Made by a program: the position numbers and the translations under genes
Part shown: one piece after another, positions 18,514 to 27,979 of the stretch
Layout: each line of letters opens with the position of its first letter
Numbering within the stretch: position 1 is the stretch's first letter
Notes under the pieces: generated by a model
Database searches by the model: none
Told to the model about the DNA's origin: nothing
Seen by the model: the letters and a program-made list of their open reading frames with translations, nothing else
NCBI RefSeq assembly: GCF_008795955.1
Contig: NZ_VMHN01000002.1
Coordinates: forward strand, 682,001 to 746,000
Direction: 5' to 3'
DNA from: Marinobacter denitrificans
Lineage (GTDB): Bacteria; Pseudomonadota; Gammaproteobacteria; Pseudomonadales; Oleiphilaceae
Length of the DNA stretch: 64,000 nucleotides

Positions 18514-18556
18514 CTGATACTTTCAATACTCAACAAAAAGTAACGAAGAGTATCAG
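18514..18556. repeat. Inverted repeat CTGATACT/AGTATCAG
   Basis: Eight-base perfect arms at 18514-18521 and 18549-18556 with a 27-base loop, located 15 bases before the ATG of the gene at 18571. The right arm abuts the probable ribosome binding site (GGGAGAG). It could be an operator or a leader hairpin controlling that gene. Confidence 0.35.
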
Positions 18557-18570
18557 GGAGAGATCCACCC

Positions 18571-19476
<906 letters not shown>

Positions 19477-19493
19477 AACCCAGCCATGTAAAC

Positions 19494-19513
19494 CCCCGAC
19501 TTAAGAGTCGGGG
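19494..19513. terminator. Hairpin CCCCGACT-TAAG-AGTCGGGG
   Basis: A perfect 8-base GC-rich stem with a 4-base loop, 17 bases after the stop of the PE-rich protein gene. It probably acts as a terminator or mRNA 3' stabiliser, although a T run does not follow directly. Its sequence also resembles subterminal hairpins of IS200/IS605-type elements, so a transposon-end relic is a second possibility. Confidence 0.55.
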
Positions 19514-19549
19514 CATCCTCTTATTCAGAAGTGCCTCGAAATAGCTCAG

Positions 19550-19599
19550 AATAGCTGGCCTTGTTTCAAACCCGCTCACATCTACCAAGGCCGGCTATT
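19550..19599 (+). repeat. 14-base inverted repeat overlapping the leader of the MFS gene
   Basis: AATAGCTGGCCTTG at 19550-19563 pairs with CAAGGCCGGCTATT at 19586-19599, with one non-Watson-Crick position (G-T in RNA). The right arm ends two bases before the ATG of the transporter at 19602 and contains its only SD-like sequence (AAGG). In RNA this hairpin would hide the ribosome binding site. It could be an attenuator or translational switch, or part of a mobile-element relic together with the hairpin at 19494. Confidence 0.5.
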
Positions 19600-19601
19600 C
19601 A

Positions 19602-20822
19602 ATGTCCTCTCCTTTGCAGGAAGCTCCCTACTCCGCTGCCAGGATCATACTGATCGTGTTTTCCCTTGCGATGGGCGGGTTTGGCATTGGCACCGGCGAG
19701 TTCGCCATCATGGGCCTGATGCCCAATGTCGCTCAGGATCTGGGCGTTACCGAGCCACAGGTAGGCCATCTCATCAGCGCCTACGCGCTGGGGGTTGTGG
19801 TTGGGGCTCCACTGCTGGCCATTGGCGGCGCCCGGCTGTACCGCCGTCACCTGCTGATTATGCTGATGGGCTTCTATGCCCTGGGCAACCTTGCCAGCGC
19901 CCTGGCGCCCGGTTACGAGTCACTGCTGGTGTTCCGCTTTATAGCCGGCCTGCCCCATGGCGCCTATTTTGGTGTTGCGGCGTTGGTAGCCGCTTCCCTG
20001 GTTCCGCTTAACCGGCGGGCGAAAGTCGTCAGCCTGGTCATGATGGGGCTGACACTCGCGCTACTGATCGGTAACCCGCTCGCGACAATACTCGGCCAGA
20101 GCCTGGACTGGCGTTATGCCTTTGGTTTTGTCGGCACGATCGCCGCCCTTACCGCCGTGATGATTATTGTTTTTCTGCCCCTCAATCGTGACGAGGTGCG
20201 TCAGAGTCCTTTCTCGGAGATACGCGCCTTCAACCGACCGGAAATATGGTACCCATTGGCCATCGGGTCCATCGGCTTTGCCGGGATGTTCTGTGTGTTC
20301 AGCTACATGGCGCCGACACTGTTGGAAGTCACCGGCGTCAGTCAGTTCTGGATTCCGATCGCTCTCGCGGTGTTCGGGCTCGGAGGGTTCGTCGGTAATA
20401 TCCTGGGAGGATGGGCGTTCGACCGATTAGGGTTCCGCAGCATCGGCGGGATGTTGCTCTGGAGTATCGCCATGCTGCTGCTCTACCCCTACGCCACCGA
20501 GAACATCTGGACAATGCTGTTGATGTGTTTCCTGGTGGCCCTGATGGTGGGCCTTGGCCCTGCTCTGCAAACTCACCTGATGGATGTGGCGCACGGCGCA
20601 CAAACCCTTGCTGCTGCTTCCCACCACGCGGCCTTCAATGTTGCTAATGCGCTGGGGCCATGGCTTGGGGGCATGGCCATCAGCGCTGGTCTGGGGTGGC
20701 AGTCAACCGGCTATGTGGGTGCGGCGACGGCAGTCGCGGGCCTGGCCATATTCATGCTGGCCTGGCGACAGCAGGCAACTACAGGCGAGGAAGCAGCGGT
20801 CGCGTTCAGTCGCGATAGTTAA
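19602..20822 (+). CDS. MFS transporter, DHA1/AraJ-type efflux
   Basis: This is a 406-residue protein with about 12 hydrophobic spans. The N-terminal GTGEFAIMGLMPNVAQDLGV and LISAYALGVVVGAPLLAIGGARLYRRHLL are typical of the AraJ/Cmr/sugar-efflux group of DHA1 major facilitators, which export sugars, arabinose-like compounds or drugs by proton antiport. The substrate is unknown. A hairpin overlaps its translation start. Its stop codon overlaps by 4 bases that of the EamA transporter on the other strand (convergent). Confidence 0.88.
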   Translation: MSSPLQEAPYSAARIILIVFSLAMGGFGIGTGEFAIMGLMPNVAQDLGVTEPQVGHLISAYALGVVVGAPLLAIGGARLYRRHLLIMLMGFYALGNLASALAPGYESLLVFRFIAGLPHGAYFGVAALVAASLVPLNRRAKVVSLVMMGLTLALLIGNPLATILGQSLDWRYAFGFVGTIAALTAVMIIVFLPLNRDEVRQSPFSEIRAFNRPEIWYPLAIGSIGFAGMFCVFSYMAPTLLEVTGVSQFWIPIALAVFGLGGFVGNILGGWAFDRLGFRSIGGMLLWSIAMLLLYPYATENIWTMLLMCFLVALMVGLGPALQTHLMDVAHGAQTLAAASHHAAFNVANALGPWLGGMAISAGLGWQSTGYVGAATAVAGLAIFMLAWRQQATTGEEAAVAFSRDS

Positions 20823-21748
20823 TCCGCACTGCAACTAATGCGGTGGTAGTTGGGCAGATTGGCAAGCACAACGCCAGTCAGAAGTAGCACTACCCCGCCC
20901 CATACGGCCCAGCCATAGGATTCACCATAAAACAGAATCCCGAACAACATGCCTGCAGGTGTAATGACGAAACCCAGCTGGCTAAGAAAGGTTGGAGAGG
21001 TTAGCCGTTGCAGATGGAAGAATCCACGGTACCCGATAGCCGTCAGGATTGACTGAACGGCCAGGATTCCCCACAGACGGGCACCATCAACCAGCAGCGT
21101 CTCTGCGTCGCCTGACATAAGGACTGTCATGAATATAAGGACGGCCCCGCCGAGGAGCATACCGACAGCCAGCTGTTCCGGCGTGGCACCAGTTGGCCAG
21201 TGGCAAGTGCGATAAATATTGCCAATAGCGAGGGATAACGGAACGAGCAATCCGAGCAGAAGCCAGGGGAAAGTGTCCGGGCTGACCCCAGCTGGATTCG
21301 GTGAAAGTATCCAGACGCAACCGGCGACTCCGAAACTGAGGCCAATGGCCTTCTTCCTGCTCAGGGACTCCATGCCCAGTGTTACCGCGATGGCGTAAGT
21401 GGCGAGGGATGGCAGGGCATAAAGTGTCGCCGTCAGGCCCGCCCCGATGTTGGAAACAACGGCAAACGCCAGGGCATTGGGGACCGCAATCGCGGTAAGC
21501 CCGCTGATTCCGAAGTAGCGGACAAGTTTACCGTCCAGACGGATCAGCGAGCGCCGGCGAAGCCACACAGCCAGGATCACCCCGCCACCAAGCGCCTGCC
21601 AGAACGCATAGGCCAGTGGTGTCATGCCATTGTCCATGGCGGCCCTGGACAATGGCAGCATCAAGGCGATGACCACACCTACGCCCAGCAACAAGAATGC
21701 GGCCTTGATACCGGGCTGGTGGGCTCGAGTTGAGGATTGGTTATTCAT
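20819..21748 (-). CDS. EamA/DMT-superfamily transporter
   Basis: This 309-residue membrane protein has about ten transmembrane spans made of two EamA repeats (first repeat about 20-140, LAFAVVSNIGAGLTATLYALPSLATYAI; second about 160-295, GYRGFFHLQRLTSPTFLSQLGF). These are usually metabolite or amino-acid exporters. The substrate is not predictable. It starts at ATG 21748 behind GGAG. It is divergent from the nitroreductase gene (160-base shared promoter region) and convergent with the MFS gene. Confidence 0.87.
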   Translation of the reverse strand: MNNQSSTRAHQPGIKAAFLLLGVGVVIALMLPLSRAAMDNGMTPLAYAFWQALGGGVILAVWLRRRSLIRLDGKLVRYFGISGLTAIAVPNALAFAVVSNIGAGLTATLYALPSLATYAIAVTLGMESLSRKKAIGLSFGVAGCVWILSPNPAGVSPDTFPWLLLGLLVPLSLAIGNIYRTCHWPTGATPEQLAVGMLLGGAVLIFMTVLMSGDAETLLVDGARLWGILAVQSILTAIGYRGFFHLQRLTSPTFLSQLGFVITPAGMLFGILFYGESYGWAVWGGVVLLLTGVVLANLPNYHRISCSAD

Positions 21749-21911
21749 AACGTGTTCTCCATCGGATGTCGCTCCATCTTCCGCGAACCGTCGTTATGGA
21801 TCAGCACACGTTCCGTGAAAACTCCTTTGCCCAATCGTGACTCGATACCAGCGGGCAAATCGTACAGTCTTGCAAGCAAATCACTCACGCAAACACAGAA
21901 GGTAAATTGTT

Positions 21912-22544
21912 ATGGATTTTCTGACAGCATTGGAGTGGCGGTACGCCGCAAAACGGATGACTGGTGAATCAATTCCTGAGCCAGTTCTCTCACGAATTCT
22001 TGAAGCTACGCGGCTGGCGCCTTCCTCCTACGGGCTACAGCCCTACACTATCAAGGTTATAAGCGACCGGGCAGAACTTGCCCGTATCCACGAAGAAGCC
22101 GCACCACAGCCCCAGGTAAAGGAATGCTCACACCTGCTGGTTTTTGCAACCATGACCGATCTGGATGCATCAACGGTGGACCAATACATGCAACTGACGG
22201 CAAGCGAGCGAGGTCTTGACGTTGCGGCCCTTAACGGCTTTTCCGAGGCCATCAAGGGGACCATCAATGGCTTCGCTACCACTGAAAAGAAACACGCATG
22301 GGCGGCAAAGCAAGCGTATATTGCGCTTGGATTCACACTGGCGGCCGCAGCCGTTGAGCGTATCGACGCGTCGCCAATGGAAGGTTTTGATCCTGCCGCG
22401 CTGGATCGCACGCTGGGGCTCGACAAAGAGAATCTTAGCAGCGTGGTTATTGTTGCACTGGGCTACCGTGACCCCGCACAGGACCCAATGTCGCAGATGG
22501 CAAAGGTTCGAAAGCCCTACTCCCGACTGATTCAGACCGTGTGA
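21912..22544 (+). CDS. Nitroreductase-family NAD(P)H-dependent FMN oxidoreductase
   Basis: This 210-residue protein has the NfsB/YfkO pattern: the N-terminal FMN-binding segment WRYAAKRMTG, ATRLAPSSYGLQPYTI, and the C-terminal LGYRDPAQDP. These FMN enzymes reduce quinones, nitroaromatics or flavins with NAD(P)H. AGAAGG lies 9 bases before the ATG. A LysR regulator gene follows on the same strand after 90 bases and may control it. Confidence 0.88.
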   Translation: MDFLTALEWRYAAKRMTGESIPEPVLSRILEATRLAPSSYGLQPYTIKVISDRAELARIHEEAAPQPQVKECSHLLVFATMTDLDASTVDQYMQLTASERGLDVAALNGFSEAIKGTINGFATTEKKHAWAAKQAYIALGFTLAAAAVERIDASPMEGFDPAALDRTLGLDKENLSSVVIVALGYRDPAQDPMSQMAKVRKPYSRLIQTV

Positions 22545-22633
22545 GAAATAGTGGCCGGCGTAATTCTGCCACGCCCCGGTTCCTGCCCTGTATAATGCAG
22601 CCATCAATCAATGGTGTGGCGTGGGGAACAGGC

Positions 22634-23521
22634 ATGGACCGCCTCAAGGGTGTGGAGTATTTCAAGCGAATCTATGAGCTGGGCTCGTTTACAGCTGCGG
22701 CCAACGAGCTCCAGTGCTCAAATGCAGTCATCTCCAAATACGTCCGGTTTCTGGAGAGCTGGACCGGTTCCAGGCTGATCAATCGCAACACCCGCACCAT
22801 CAGCTTCACCGAAGAAGGTGAACGGTTCTACCGCTATTGTGTGTCGGTCACCGGGCAGACAAACGAGCTACTGGACGCTGTTGCGGATTCCGACGAGCTC
22901 TCAGGTGAGCTGGTGGTCGCCAGCCCCGTTTCCCTGGCCATTGCAGTTCTCGGGCCGCTGTTTATCCGCTTCCAGAAAGAAAATCCCTCGTTGTCCCTTC
23001 GCTTGCAGATGAGCGATCAGCTTACAGACCTTGTTGGCAGCGGAGTTGATGTGGCCATACGGGGCATAGGGGCACCGGCCGATTCATCCCTCATCGCGAC
23101 GAGATTGGGCGCGCTTGATCGCGTCCTGGCGGCATCACCCGGTTATCTGAAAAGCGCAGGGATACCCACTGATATTGAGCAACTGCAATCACACAAATGC
23201 CTGGTTTACAGCCTCAGTCTGGACGCCAACCGATGGGAATTCATGGCGCCAGACGGCTCAGAAGAACCGGTATCCGTTGAGGTTACAGGCCCTCTGGTAG
23301 CAGACAACTCCATGATACTGGTAGAGGCGGCAAAGGCCGATTTGGGCATCGCCATGCTGCCTCGGGCCTATATTGAGTCTGAACTCAGCAACGGCTCACT
23401 TCAACAGTTGAAGATGGACGCCGAGCCGGTGCCGCGCTCGATTTATGCAATGTACTCAGACCGGCGGTATCTGCCAAGGCGAGCCCGAAAATTTATCGAT
23501 TTCATCAGGCAATCTCTGTAG
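22634..23521 (+). CDS. LysR-family transcriptional regulator
   Basis: This is a 295-residue LysR regulator. The helix-turn-helix is at about 15-60 (ELGSFTAAANELQCSNAVISKYVRFLE), followed by a periplasmic-binding-fold effector domain (ELVVASPVSLAIAVLGPLF, DVAIRGIGAPADS, ADLGIAMLPRAYIE). I use ATG 22634, just behind GGGGA, because the frame's upstream extension does not look like LysR sequence. It is intact, unlike the two LysR genes near 10 kb. It lies downstream of the nitroreductase gene. Confidence 0.92.
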   Translation: MDRLKGVEYFKRIYELGSFTAAANELQCSNAVISKYVRFLESWTGSRLINRNTRTISFTEEGERFYRYCVSVTGQTNELLDAVADSDELSGELVVASPVSLAIAVLGPLFIRFQKENPSLSLRLQMSDQLTDLVGSGVDVAIRGIGAPADSSLIATRLGALDRVLAASPGYLKSAGIPTDIEQLQSHKCLVYSLSLDANRWEFMAPDGSEEPVSVEVTGPLVADNSMILVEAAKADLGIAMLPRAYIESELSNGSLQQLKMDAEPVPRSIYAMYSDRRYLPRRARKFIDFIRQSL

Positions 23522-23528
23522 CGGAGGC

Positions 23529-24800
23529 TTACCCTCTCAGCCGTGAAAGTATCTCTTCCGCAATGTCCACACGTACCTTGCCTCCCTGGACCATCTCCCT
23601 GGCGACTGCATCAATCTCCGGGCCTTGCGCTCCGGCCATGACGGCAATGTTCTTGGCGTGAAGCGCCATGTGTCCTTTCTGGATACCCGTGGTAGCAAGC
23701 GCTTTGAGTGCCGAGAAATTCTGGGCCAGGCCAACGGCCGCAATGGTTCTGGCCAGCTTTTCGGCCGTCGTGATTTTCAGAATATCGAGGGCAACACGGG
23801 CTGTGGGATGGGATTTTGTCGCGCCGCCTATCAACCCCACCGCCATGGGCATCTCTATCGTTCCGGTGAGATTACCAGCCTGGTCCACTTCCCAGCGTGT
23901 CAGTGACCGATACTGCCCCGACCTGGCGGCGTAGGCGTGAGCGCCAGCTTCCACGGCGCGGGTATCGTTGCCGGTGGCCAACACCACAGCACTGACACCG
24001 TTCATCACGCCCTTGTTATGTGTCGCAGCCCGGTAGGGATCAATGTCAGCAAAATCAAAGGCGGAAAGAATACCGTCCCGTACCGATTCACCACCAATGG
24101 CGTCCAGGGACCAGGTCGCCCTGGCCCTTGCAAGGCGTCTGTCCGCAAGGTTCGAGAGTATCCGCAGATAGGTCCTGCCGCCGGTCCACTCTTCAATCAG
24201 CGGCGCCACAGCTTCTGCCATGGAGTTCACAGCATTGGCACCCATGGCATCCCGCGTATCCACAACCAGATGTGTAATCACCATGGAACCGGTACGCCCG
24301 CCTTCAAGAACCCGCACCTCAATGTCGCGGTAACCGCCGCCGTGCTTTAAAAGCACAGGGTCGGTCTCGTCACACACTTCCCTGACCCTGTCCTTGTTCT
24401 CAAGAATCTGCAGGCGGGCGAACTCCGGATTCTTTACACCAACAAGCTGGACCTGGGCGATCATCAGGGAGCCGGAAAGCGAGGTCAAAAATCCCCCTGA
24501 ATCGCGGCACTGTCGCGCTGCGTTACAAACCGCAGCCACCACGGACGATTCTTCCGTTGCCATTGGAATGAGAACATCTTCACCATCCACAATCATATTG
24601 GTGGCGATGCCAAGGGGGATGTTCATGCTCCCGATGGCATTTTCAATCATGGAGTCGACAACGGCAGCATCCATGTTGCCGGTATTGGACAGTTGAGCTT
24701 CCACTTCCCTGTCGAGACCTGCCACTTCGATAACTTTGTTGAGCCGGTCTGACATGGACAGCTTGTGGAAGCCGGATATGCGGGAGCTTTGAATAGGCAT
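23529..24800 (-). CDS. mvaA: Class II (degradative) HMG-CoA reductase
   Basis: This 423-residue enzyme closely follows the Pseudomonas mevalonii MvaA pattern (428 residues). In mevalonate catabolism it oxidises mevalonate and CoA to HMG-CoA. Key residues are visible: the catalytic Glu in ATEESSVVAA (83-84), the NAD/substrate block DTRDAMGANAVNSMAEA (181-197), Lys263 in HNKGVMNG, Asp279 in TGNDTRAVEAGAH and the GHMALH histidines near 377-381. I chose ATG 24800, which has GGAG 9 bases upstream and aligns with the MvaA N-terminus, over ATG 24815. It lies 22 bases after a TRAP transporter gene, so it is probably co-transcribed and acts on the imported substrate. HMG-CoA lyase is not in the window. 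Confidence 0.93.
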   Translation of the reverse strand: MPIQSSRISGFHKLSMSDRLNKVIEVAGLDREVEAQLSNTGNMDAAVVDSMIENAIGSMNIPLGIATNMIVDGEDVLIPMATEESSVVAAVCNAARQCRDSGGFLTSLSGSLMIAQVQLVGVKNPEFARLQILENKDRVREVCDETDPVLLKHGGGYRDIEVRVLEGGRTGSMVITHLVVDTRDAMGANAVNSMAEAVAPLIEEWTGGRTYLRILSNLADRRLARARATWSLDAIGGESVRDGILSAFDFADIDPYRAATHNKGVMNGVSAVVLATGNDTRAVEAGAHAYAARSGQYRSLTRWEVDQAGNLTGTIEMPMAVGLIGGATKSHPTARVALDILKITTAEKLARTIAAVGLAQNFSALKALATTGIQKGHMALHAKNIAVMAGAQGPEIDAVAREMVQGGKVRVDIAEEILSRLRG

Positions 24801-24822
24801 TGATAGGGTCTCCATTGGATTG

Positions 24823-26145
24823 TCAGGACGCCAGGCGCTGGGAAAGCTGATTGGGCAGCCATGTCACCAGGTCCGGGAATATCATGAACAGCACCAGGGC
24901 AAACAGCTGCAGCACAAGGAACGGAACGATGGCCCGGTACACAGTCTCCATACCGATGCCTGGCGGCAGTACGCCCTTGATGTAGAACAGCGTGTATCCG
25001 AACGGCGGGGTTATGTAGGCCATTTGCGCCGTAATCAGGAACAGCACACCAAACCAGATAGGGTCGAAATCAAACGCATTGATGATCGGAAGGAACACCG
25101 GTACACAGAGCAGGATGATGCCGATCTCATCGAGGAACAGCCCTAGCAGCACGAGAATGCCCATCATGGCCAGCAACACCAGCCAGCGATTCAGCTCCAG
25201 ATCCTGGATAAACATCAGCAGGGAATCCGCGCCTCCGGTTCCGGTAAAGATGGACACAAAGATCTTCGCCCCGATGGTGATCCACATGATCATGGTAGTG
25301 ACACGCAGGGTGTCCATCGCCGCGTCACTGAGATTGGTCGGTGTGAATTTGCCCTGTAACGCCGCCGAGACCATCGCACCTACCACTCCGACCGCAGCGG
25401 CTTCGGTAGGCGTTGCGATACCCGCATAAATACTCCCGAGCACGCTGAAGACAATCAGGGTTGGAAGGATCAGGGACTTGAGGGAGGCAAACATCTCCCG
25501 CACCGAGACGTCCACCTGCTCCGGCCTTGGGGCGACACTGGGCTTTAACAGCGTACGAATAACCACATAAGCCACATAGAGGCCTGCCAGTACCATTCCC
25601 GGCACGATACCCGCTGCGAACATCTTGCCGACCGACACCTGGGCGGTTGCCGCGTACACAATGGTAATGATGGAAGGAGGAATTAGAATGCCCAGGGTGC
25701 CGCCGGCACAAATGGTGCCAAGGGCAAGCTTTTCATCATAACCACGGCGAAGCATGGACGGCAGCGCCAGGATGCCCATGGCAGCCACAGCTGCGCCCAC
25801 TATGCCCGTCATCGCAGCCATCACGGTACAGATGGCGATGGTTCCCACAGCGAGGCCACCGGGGAGCCTGCGGAACCATAACTCCATAGCCTTGTACAAA
25901 GCCTCGATGATTCCCGAGCGCTGCAGAATACTGGCCATCAGTACATAGAGCGGTATGGCGAGCAACACGTCCGACGTCATCACATCAAACGTCTGCAGCA
26001 CCGACAACACCAGCGCGTCCGTGCCCCAGAGGGTGATCGTAAACAGCACCGCCAGGGATATGAGCACGAAGGCGAGTGGCATTCCGCTGAGCAATAGCAC
26101 CAGCAGGGAAATAAACATGGCCGACAGAACGAAGGTCGAACTCAT
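24823..26145 (-). CDS. dctM: TRAP transporter large permease (DctM)
   Basis: This 440-residue protein of about 12 membrane spans has DctM signatures (LLVLLLSGMPLAFVL, LALPSMLRRGYDEKLALGTICAGGTLGILIPPSI, VGVVGAM). It is the sodium-driven membrane channel of a tripartite ATP-independent periplasmic transporter, working with DctQ and DctP. It overlaps dctQ by 4 bases (ATGA) and is followed after 22 bases by mvaA. With that neighbour, mevalonate or a related hydroxy acid is the likely cargo (inference). Confidence 0.93.
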   Translation of the reverse strand: MSSTFVLSAMFISLLVLLLSGMPLAFVLISLAVLFTITLWGTDALVLSVLQTFDVMTSDVLLAIPLYVLMASILQRSGIIEALYKAMELWFRRLPGGLAVGTIAICTVMAAMTGIVGAAVAAMGILALPSMLRRGYDEKLALGTICAGGTLGILIPPSIITIVYAATAQVSVGKMFAAGIVPGMVLAGLYVAYVVIRTLLKPSVAPRPEQVDVSVREMFASLKSLILPTLIVFSVLGSIYAGIATPTEAAAVGVVGAMVSAALQGKFTPTNLSDAAMDTLRVTTMIMWITIGAKIFVSIFTGTGGADSLLMFIQDLELNRWLVLLAMMGILVLLGLFLDEIGIILLCVPVFLPIINAFDFDPIWFGVLFLITAQMAYITPPFGYTLFYIKGVLPPGIGMETVYRAIVPFLVLQLFALVLFMIFPDLVTWLPNQLSQRLAS

Positions 26146-26657
26146 ACAGCACTCTCCCCGCCGCTCTGGATACGCAGGACCGCCTGTAGCGTTTCAGCGA
26201 TCGACTGGAGCAACAGAAGAGTAAAAGCTACCGGTATCAGGGTTTTCGCCGGCCATATGGCAGGGTTCCAGGATGAGAACGAAGTCTCGCCGGATTCAAT
26301 CGAATTCAGAGCAACGGGAATGCTCTGATAGATCAATACGCAGGCAATCGCCCCGATCACCGGATAGATAACCGTATCCACCATGGCAGCGGTTCTGGGG
26401 GACAACTTGCCGTAGACAATATCGACATTGACGTGGCCCGCAGTATGGAGCAGATAGGGGCCAGCCAGCATAAAGTAGGGCCCCAACAGGAGCGTGGACA
26501 GTTCCAGCGCCCAGACAGTGGGTGCGTCAAAGAAATACCGGGCCACAACTTCGTATGAAATGACGGCCACCATAATGAAGACCAACAGGGAGGCCATCAC
26601 TGCAAGCCATCGGTTCAACCCGGTTACCGCCTTACAGTAGCCCTGAACAATAGACAT
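26142..26657 (-). CDS. dctQ: TRAP transporter small permease (DctQ)
   Basis: This 171-residue protein has four hydrophobic spans and the DctQ hallmark VISYEVVARYFFDAPTVWALELS, followed by GHVNVDIVYGKLS. It supports the large permease. It is located between dctP and dctM, overlapping dctM by 4 bases. A strong hairpin lies between dctP and this gene. Confidence 0.92.
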   Translation of the reverse strand: MSIVQGYCKAVTGLNRWLAVMASLLVFIMVAVISYEVVARYFFDAPTVWALELSTLLLGPYFMLAGPYLLHTAGHVNVDIVYGKLSPRTAAMVDTVIYPVIGAIACVLIYQSIPVALNSIESGETSFSSWNPAIWPAKTLIPVAFTLLLLQSIAETLQAVLRIQSGGESAV

Positions 26658-26680
26658 AGACTCTCCTCAACCTGAGGTCT

Positions 26681-26700
26681 CAGCCCGGCTGACCGGGCTG
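26681..26700 (-). terminator. Intercistronic hairpin CAGCCCGG-CTGA-CCGGGCTG between dctP and dctQ
   Basis: A perfect 8-base stem with a 4-base loop, just after the dctP stop. There is no T run on the minus strand, so it is more likely a 3' mRNA stabiliser or partial terminator that makes the binding protein more abundant than the permeases, a common arrangement for binding-protein operons. Confidence 0.6.
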
Positions 26701-26724
26701 GCTTCGTTTGATGCAGGGTCGGTG

Positions 26725-27780
26725 TTATTCCAGCAGTCCGAGTTCTTTCATGAACTCGATCTGGCTATCGAGGACTTTATTGGCAAGTTCATCATCGCCG
26801 GCGGCCTTTTCCCAGGCTTTCATCGCGGCGGGGCGGGCCTCGGCAACCATGTCGGCATCCAGGTGAATAATCTCCGCACCCTGCTCTTCAAACTTCTGGA
26901 GGGCTACGGCATCCTGCGCGACATTGTGTTGCCTGAGGGCGGCGGAAATTTCACGAGCGGCGCTTTCCAGCGCGGCTTTGTACGAATCCGGCAGCTTGTC
27001 GTACGCGCGCTGATTGGCCACGTAACTTGTAGCGGTGGTTGGCTGGTGAAAACCGGGAACAATGACGTACTTGGCCACTTCGCCCAGGCCAGCTTCCAGG
27101 TTCGCCGTCAGGTCCCCCCGGTCGGCAAAGTCGATGACGCCTTTTTCGAGTGCCTGGTAAACCTCGGCCGTTGGCAGTGGCGTAGTCGATACGCCAAATT
27201 CAGCCATCACCGTGCTGGCGAGCCCGACAAATCGACCTTTCTTACCTTCTACATCTTCCAGGGTGTTGATTGGAAACTTCGAGTGGATCGGCTCCTGTCC
27301 ATACACCGTCGGGGCGATGTAAAAGAGCCCCGCCTTTGCATAGGCTTCACGGGCGAACTCCAGTCCACCCCGCTCATAGAACCAGGCTTCGTACTGATCG
27401 GATTCAGGGAAGCCAAATGGGATTGTGCTGGTAAAGGCAAATGCAGGAATGGAGCCGGCCTCGTAACCGTCAAAGGTTTTCATCATTTCAAAGGCACCGC
27501 CACGGACCGCTTCAAAAGCCTGCGCCGACGGGGCCAGTTGACCACCTGCGAAAAGCCGGATTGTGAACTTGCCGTCGGTCAGTTCGGAGACCCGGTTAAC
27601 GAAACGCTTCTCGAACTCATAAGGAGTGGTGCCGCCATCCCATAGCGCCTGCATGCGCCAGTTTACTTCCGGAAGTTCCGCGGCTGAGCTCACACTGGTA
27701 AAAAGGGCAGCCGCTGCAACCAGGCTTGTGCAGACATGACGAAGGCCAACAACAGCCCTTTGGCTTATGGTTTTATTCAT
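26725..27780 (-). CDS. dctP: TRAP transporter periplasmic solute-binding protein (DctP)
   Basis: This is a 351-residue secreted protein. The signal peptide ends near VSSAAELP. The DctP fold is marked by DGKFTIRLFAGGQLAPSAQAFEAVRGG, the conserved Arg in KKGRFVGLAS that binds the carboxylate, and PTAEVYQALEKGVIDFADRG. I use ATG 27780 with GGAG 7 bases upstream rather than ATG 27792, whose own bases form that ribosome binding site. It is the first gene of the TRAP-mvaA operon and is divergent from the MocR regulator. The cargo is inferred to be mevalonate because class II HMG-CoA reductase is in the same operon. Confidence 0.92.
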   Translation of the reverse strand: MNKTISQRAVVGLRHVCTSLVAAAALFTSVSSAAELPEVNWRMQALWDGGTTPYEFEKRFVNRVSELTDGKFTIRLFAGGQLAPSAQAFEAVRGGAFEMMKTFDGYEAGSIPAFAFTSTIPFGFPESDQYEAWFYERGGLEFAREAYAKAGLFYIAPTVYGQEPIHSKFPINTLEDVEGKKGRFVGLASTVMAEFGVSTTPLPTAEVYQALEKGVIDFADRGDLTANLEAGLGEVAKYVIVPGFHQPTTATSYVANQRAYDKLPDSYKAALESAAREISAALRQHNVAQDAVALQKFEEQGAEIIHLDADMVAEARPAAMKAWEKAAGDDELANKVLDSQIEFMKELGLLE

Positions 27781-27872
27781 AGTGTTCTCCATCGACTGGT
27801 GGTCGTTTTTGTGTTTGTTATTGCCGCGTACACCGCAATTCGCGCATTCAGGGGGCGTCGTTCTCCTGCTCG

Positions 27873-27966
27873 GCGTACCTGTACAAATTAGGACAGTCGA
27901 TTAGAATGAACAAGTGACACTTGGCTGATGTGTACCACGGACTGTACCAGTCAATATGCTGGTACA
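27873..27966. promoter_or_regulatory. Repeated TGTACC/GGTACA elements, likely MocR operator region
   Basis: TGTACC occurs at 27931-27936 and 27943-27948 as direct repeats 12 bases apart, and its complement GGTACA at 27961-27966. Further upstream, CGTACC and TGTACA sit back to back at 27873-27885. MocR/GntR regulators often bind two direct repeats plus a third site in the divergent promoter region. This arrangement lies exactly between the regulator and the operon it should control. Confidence 0.55.
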
Positions 27967-27979
27967 ATTTGGAGTTGAT

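Noticed and set aside
26722-27645. 307-codon plus-strand open frame opposite dctP
   Set aside because: Shadow of a well-supported TRAP binding-protein gene; no ribosome binding site or family signature.
21720-27800. Near-identical leaders CGATGGAGAACAC before the EamA gene (ATG 21748) and dctP (ATG 27780)
   Set aside because: Striking, but only about 13 bases around a ribosome binding site; could be chance. Not called as a repeat.
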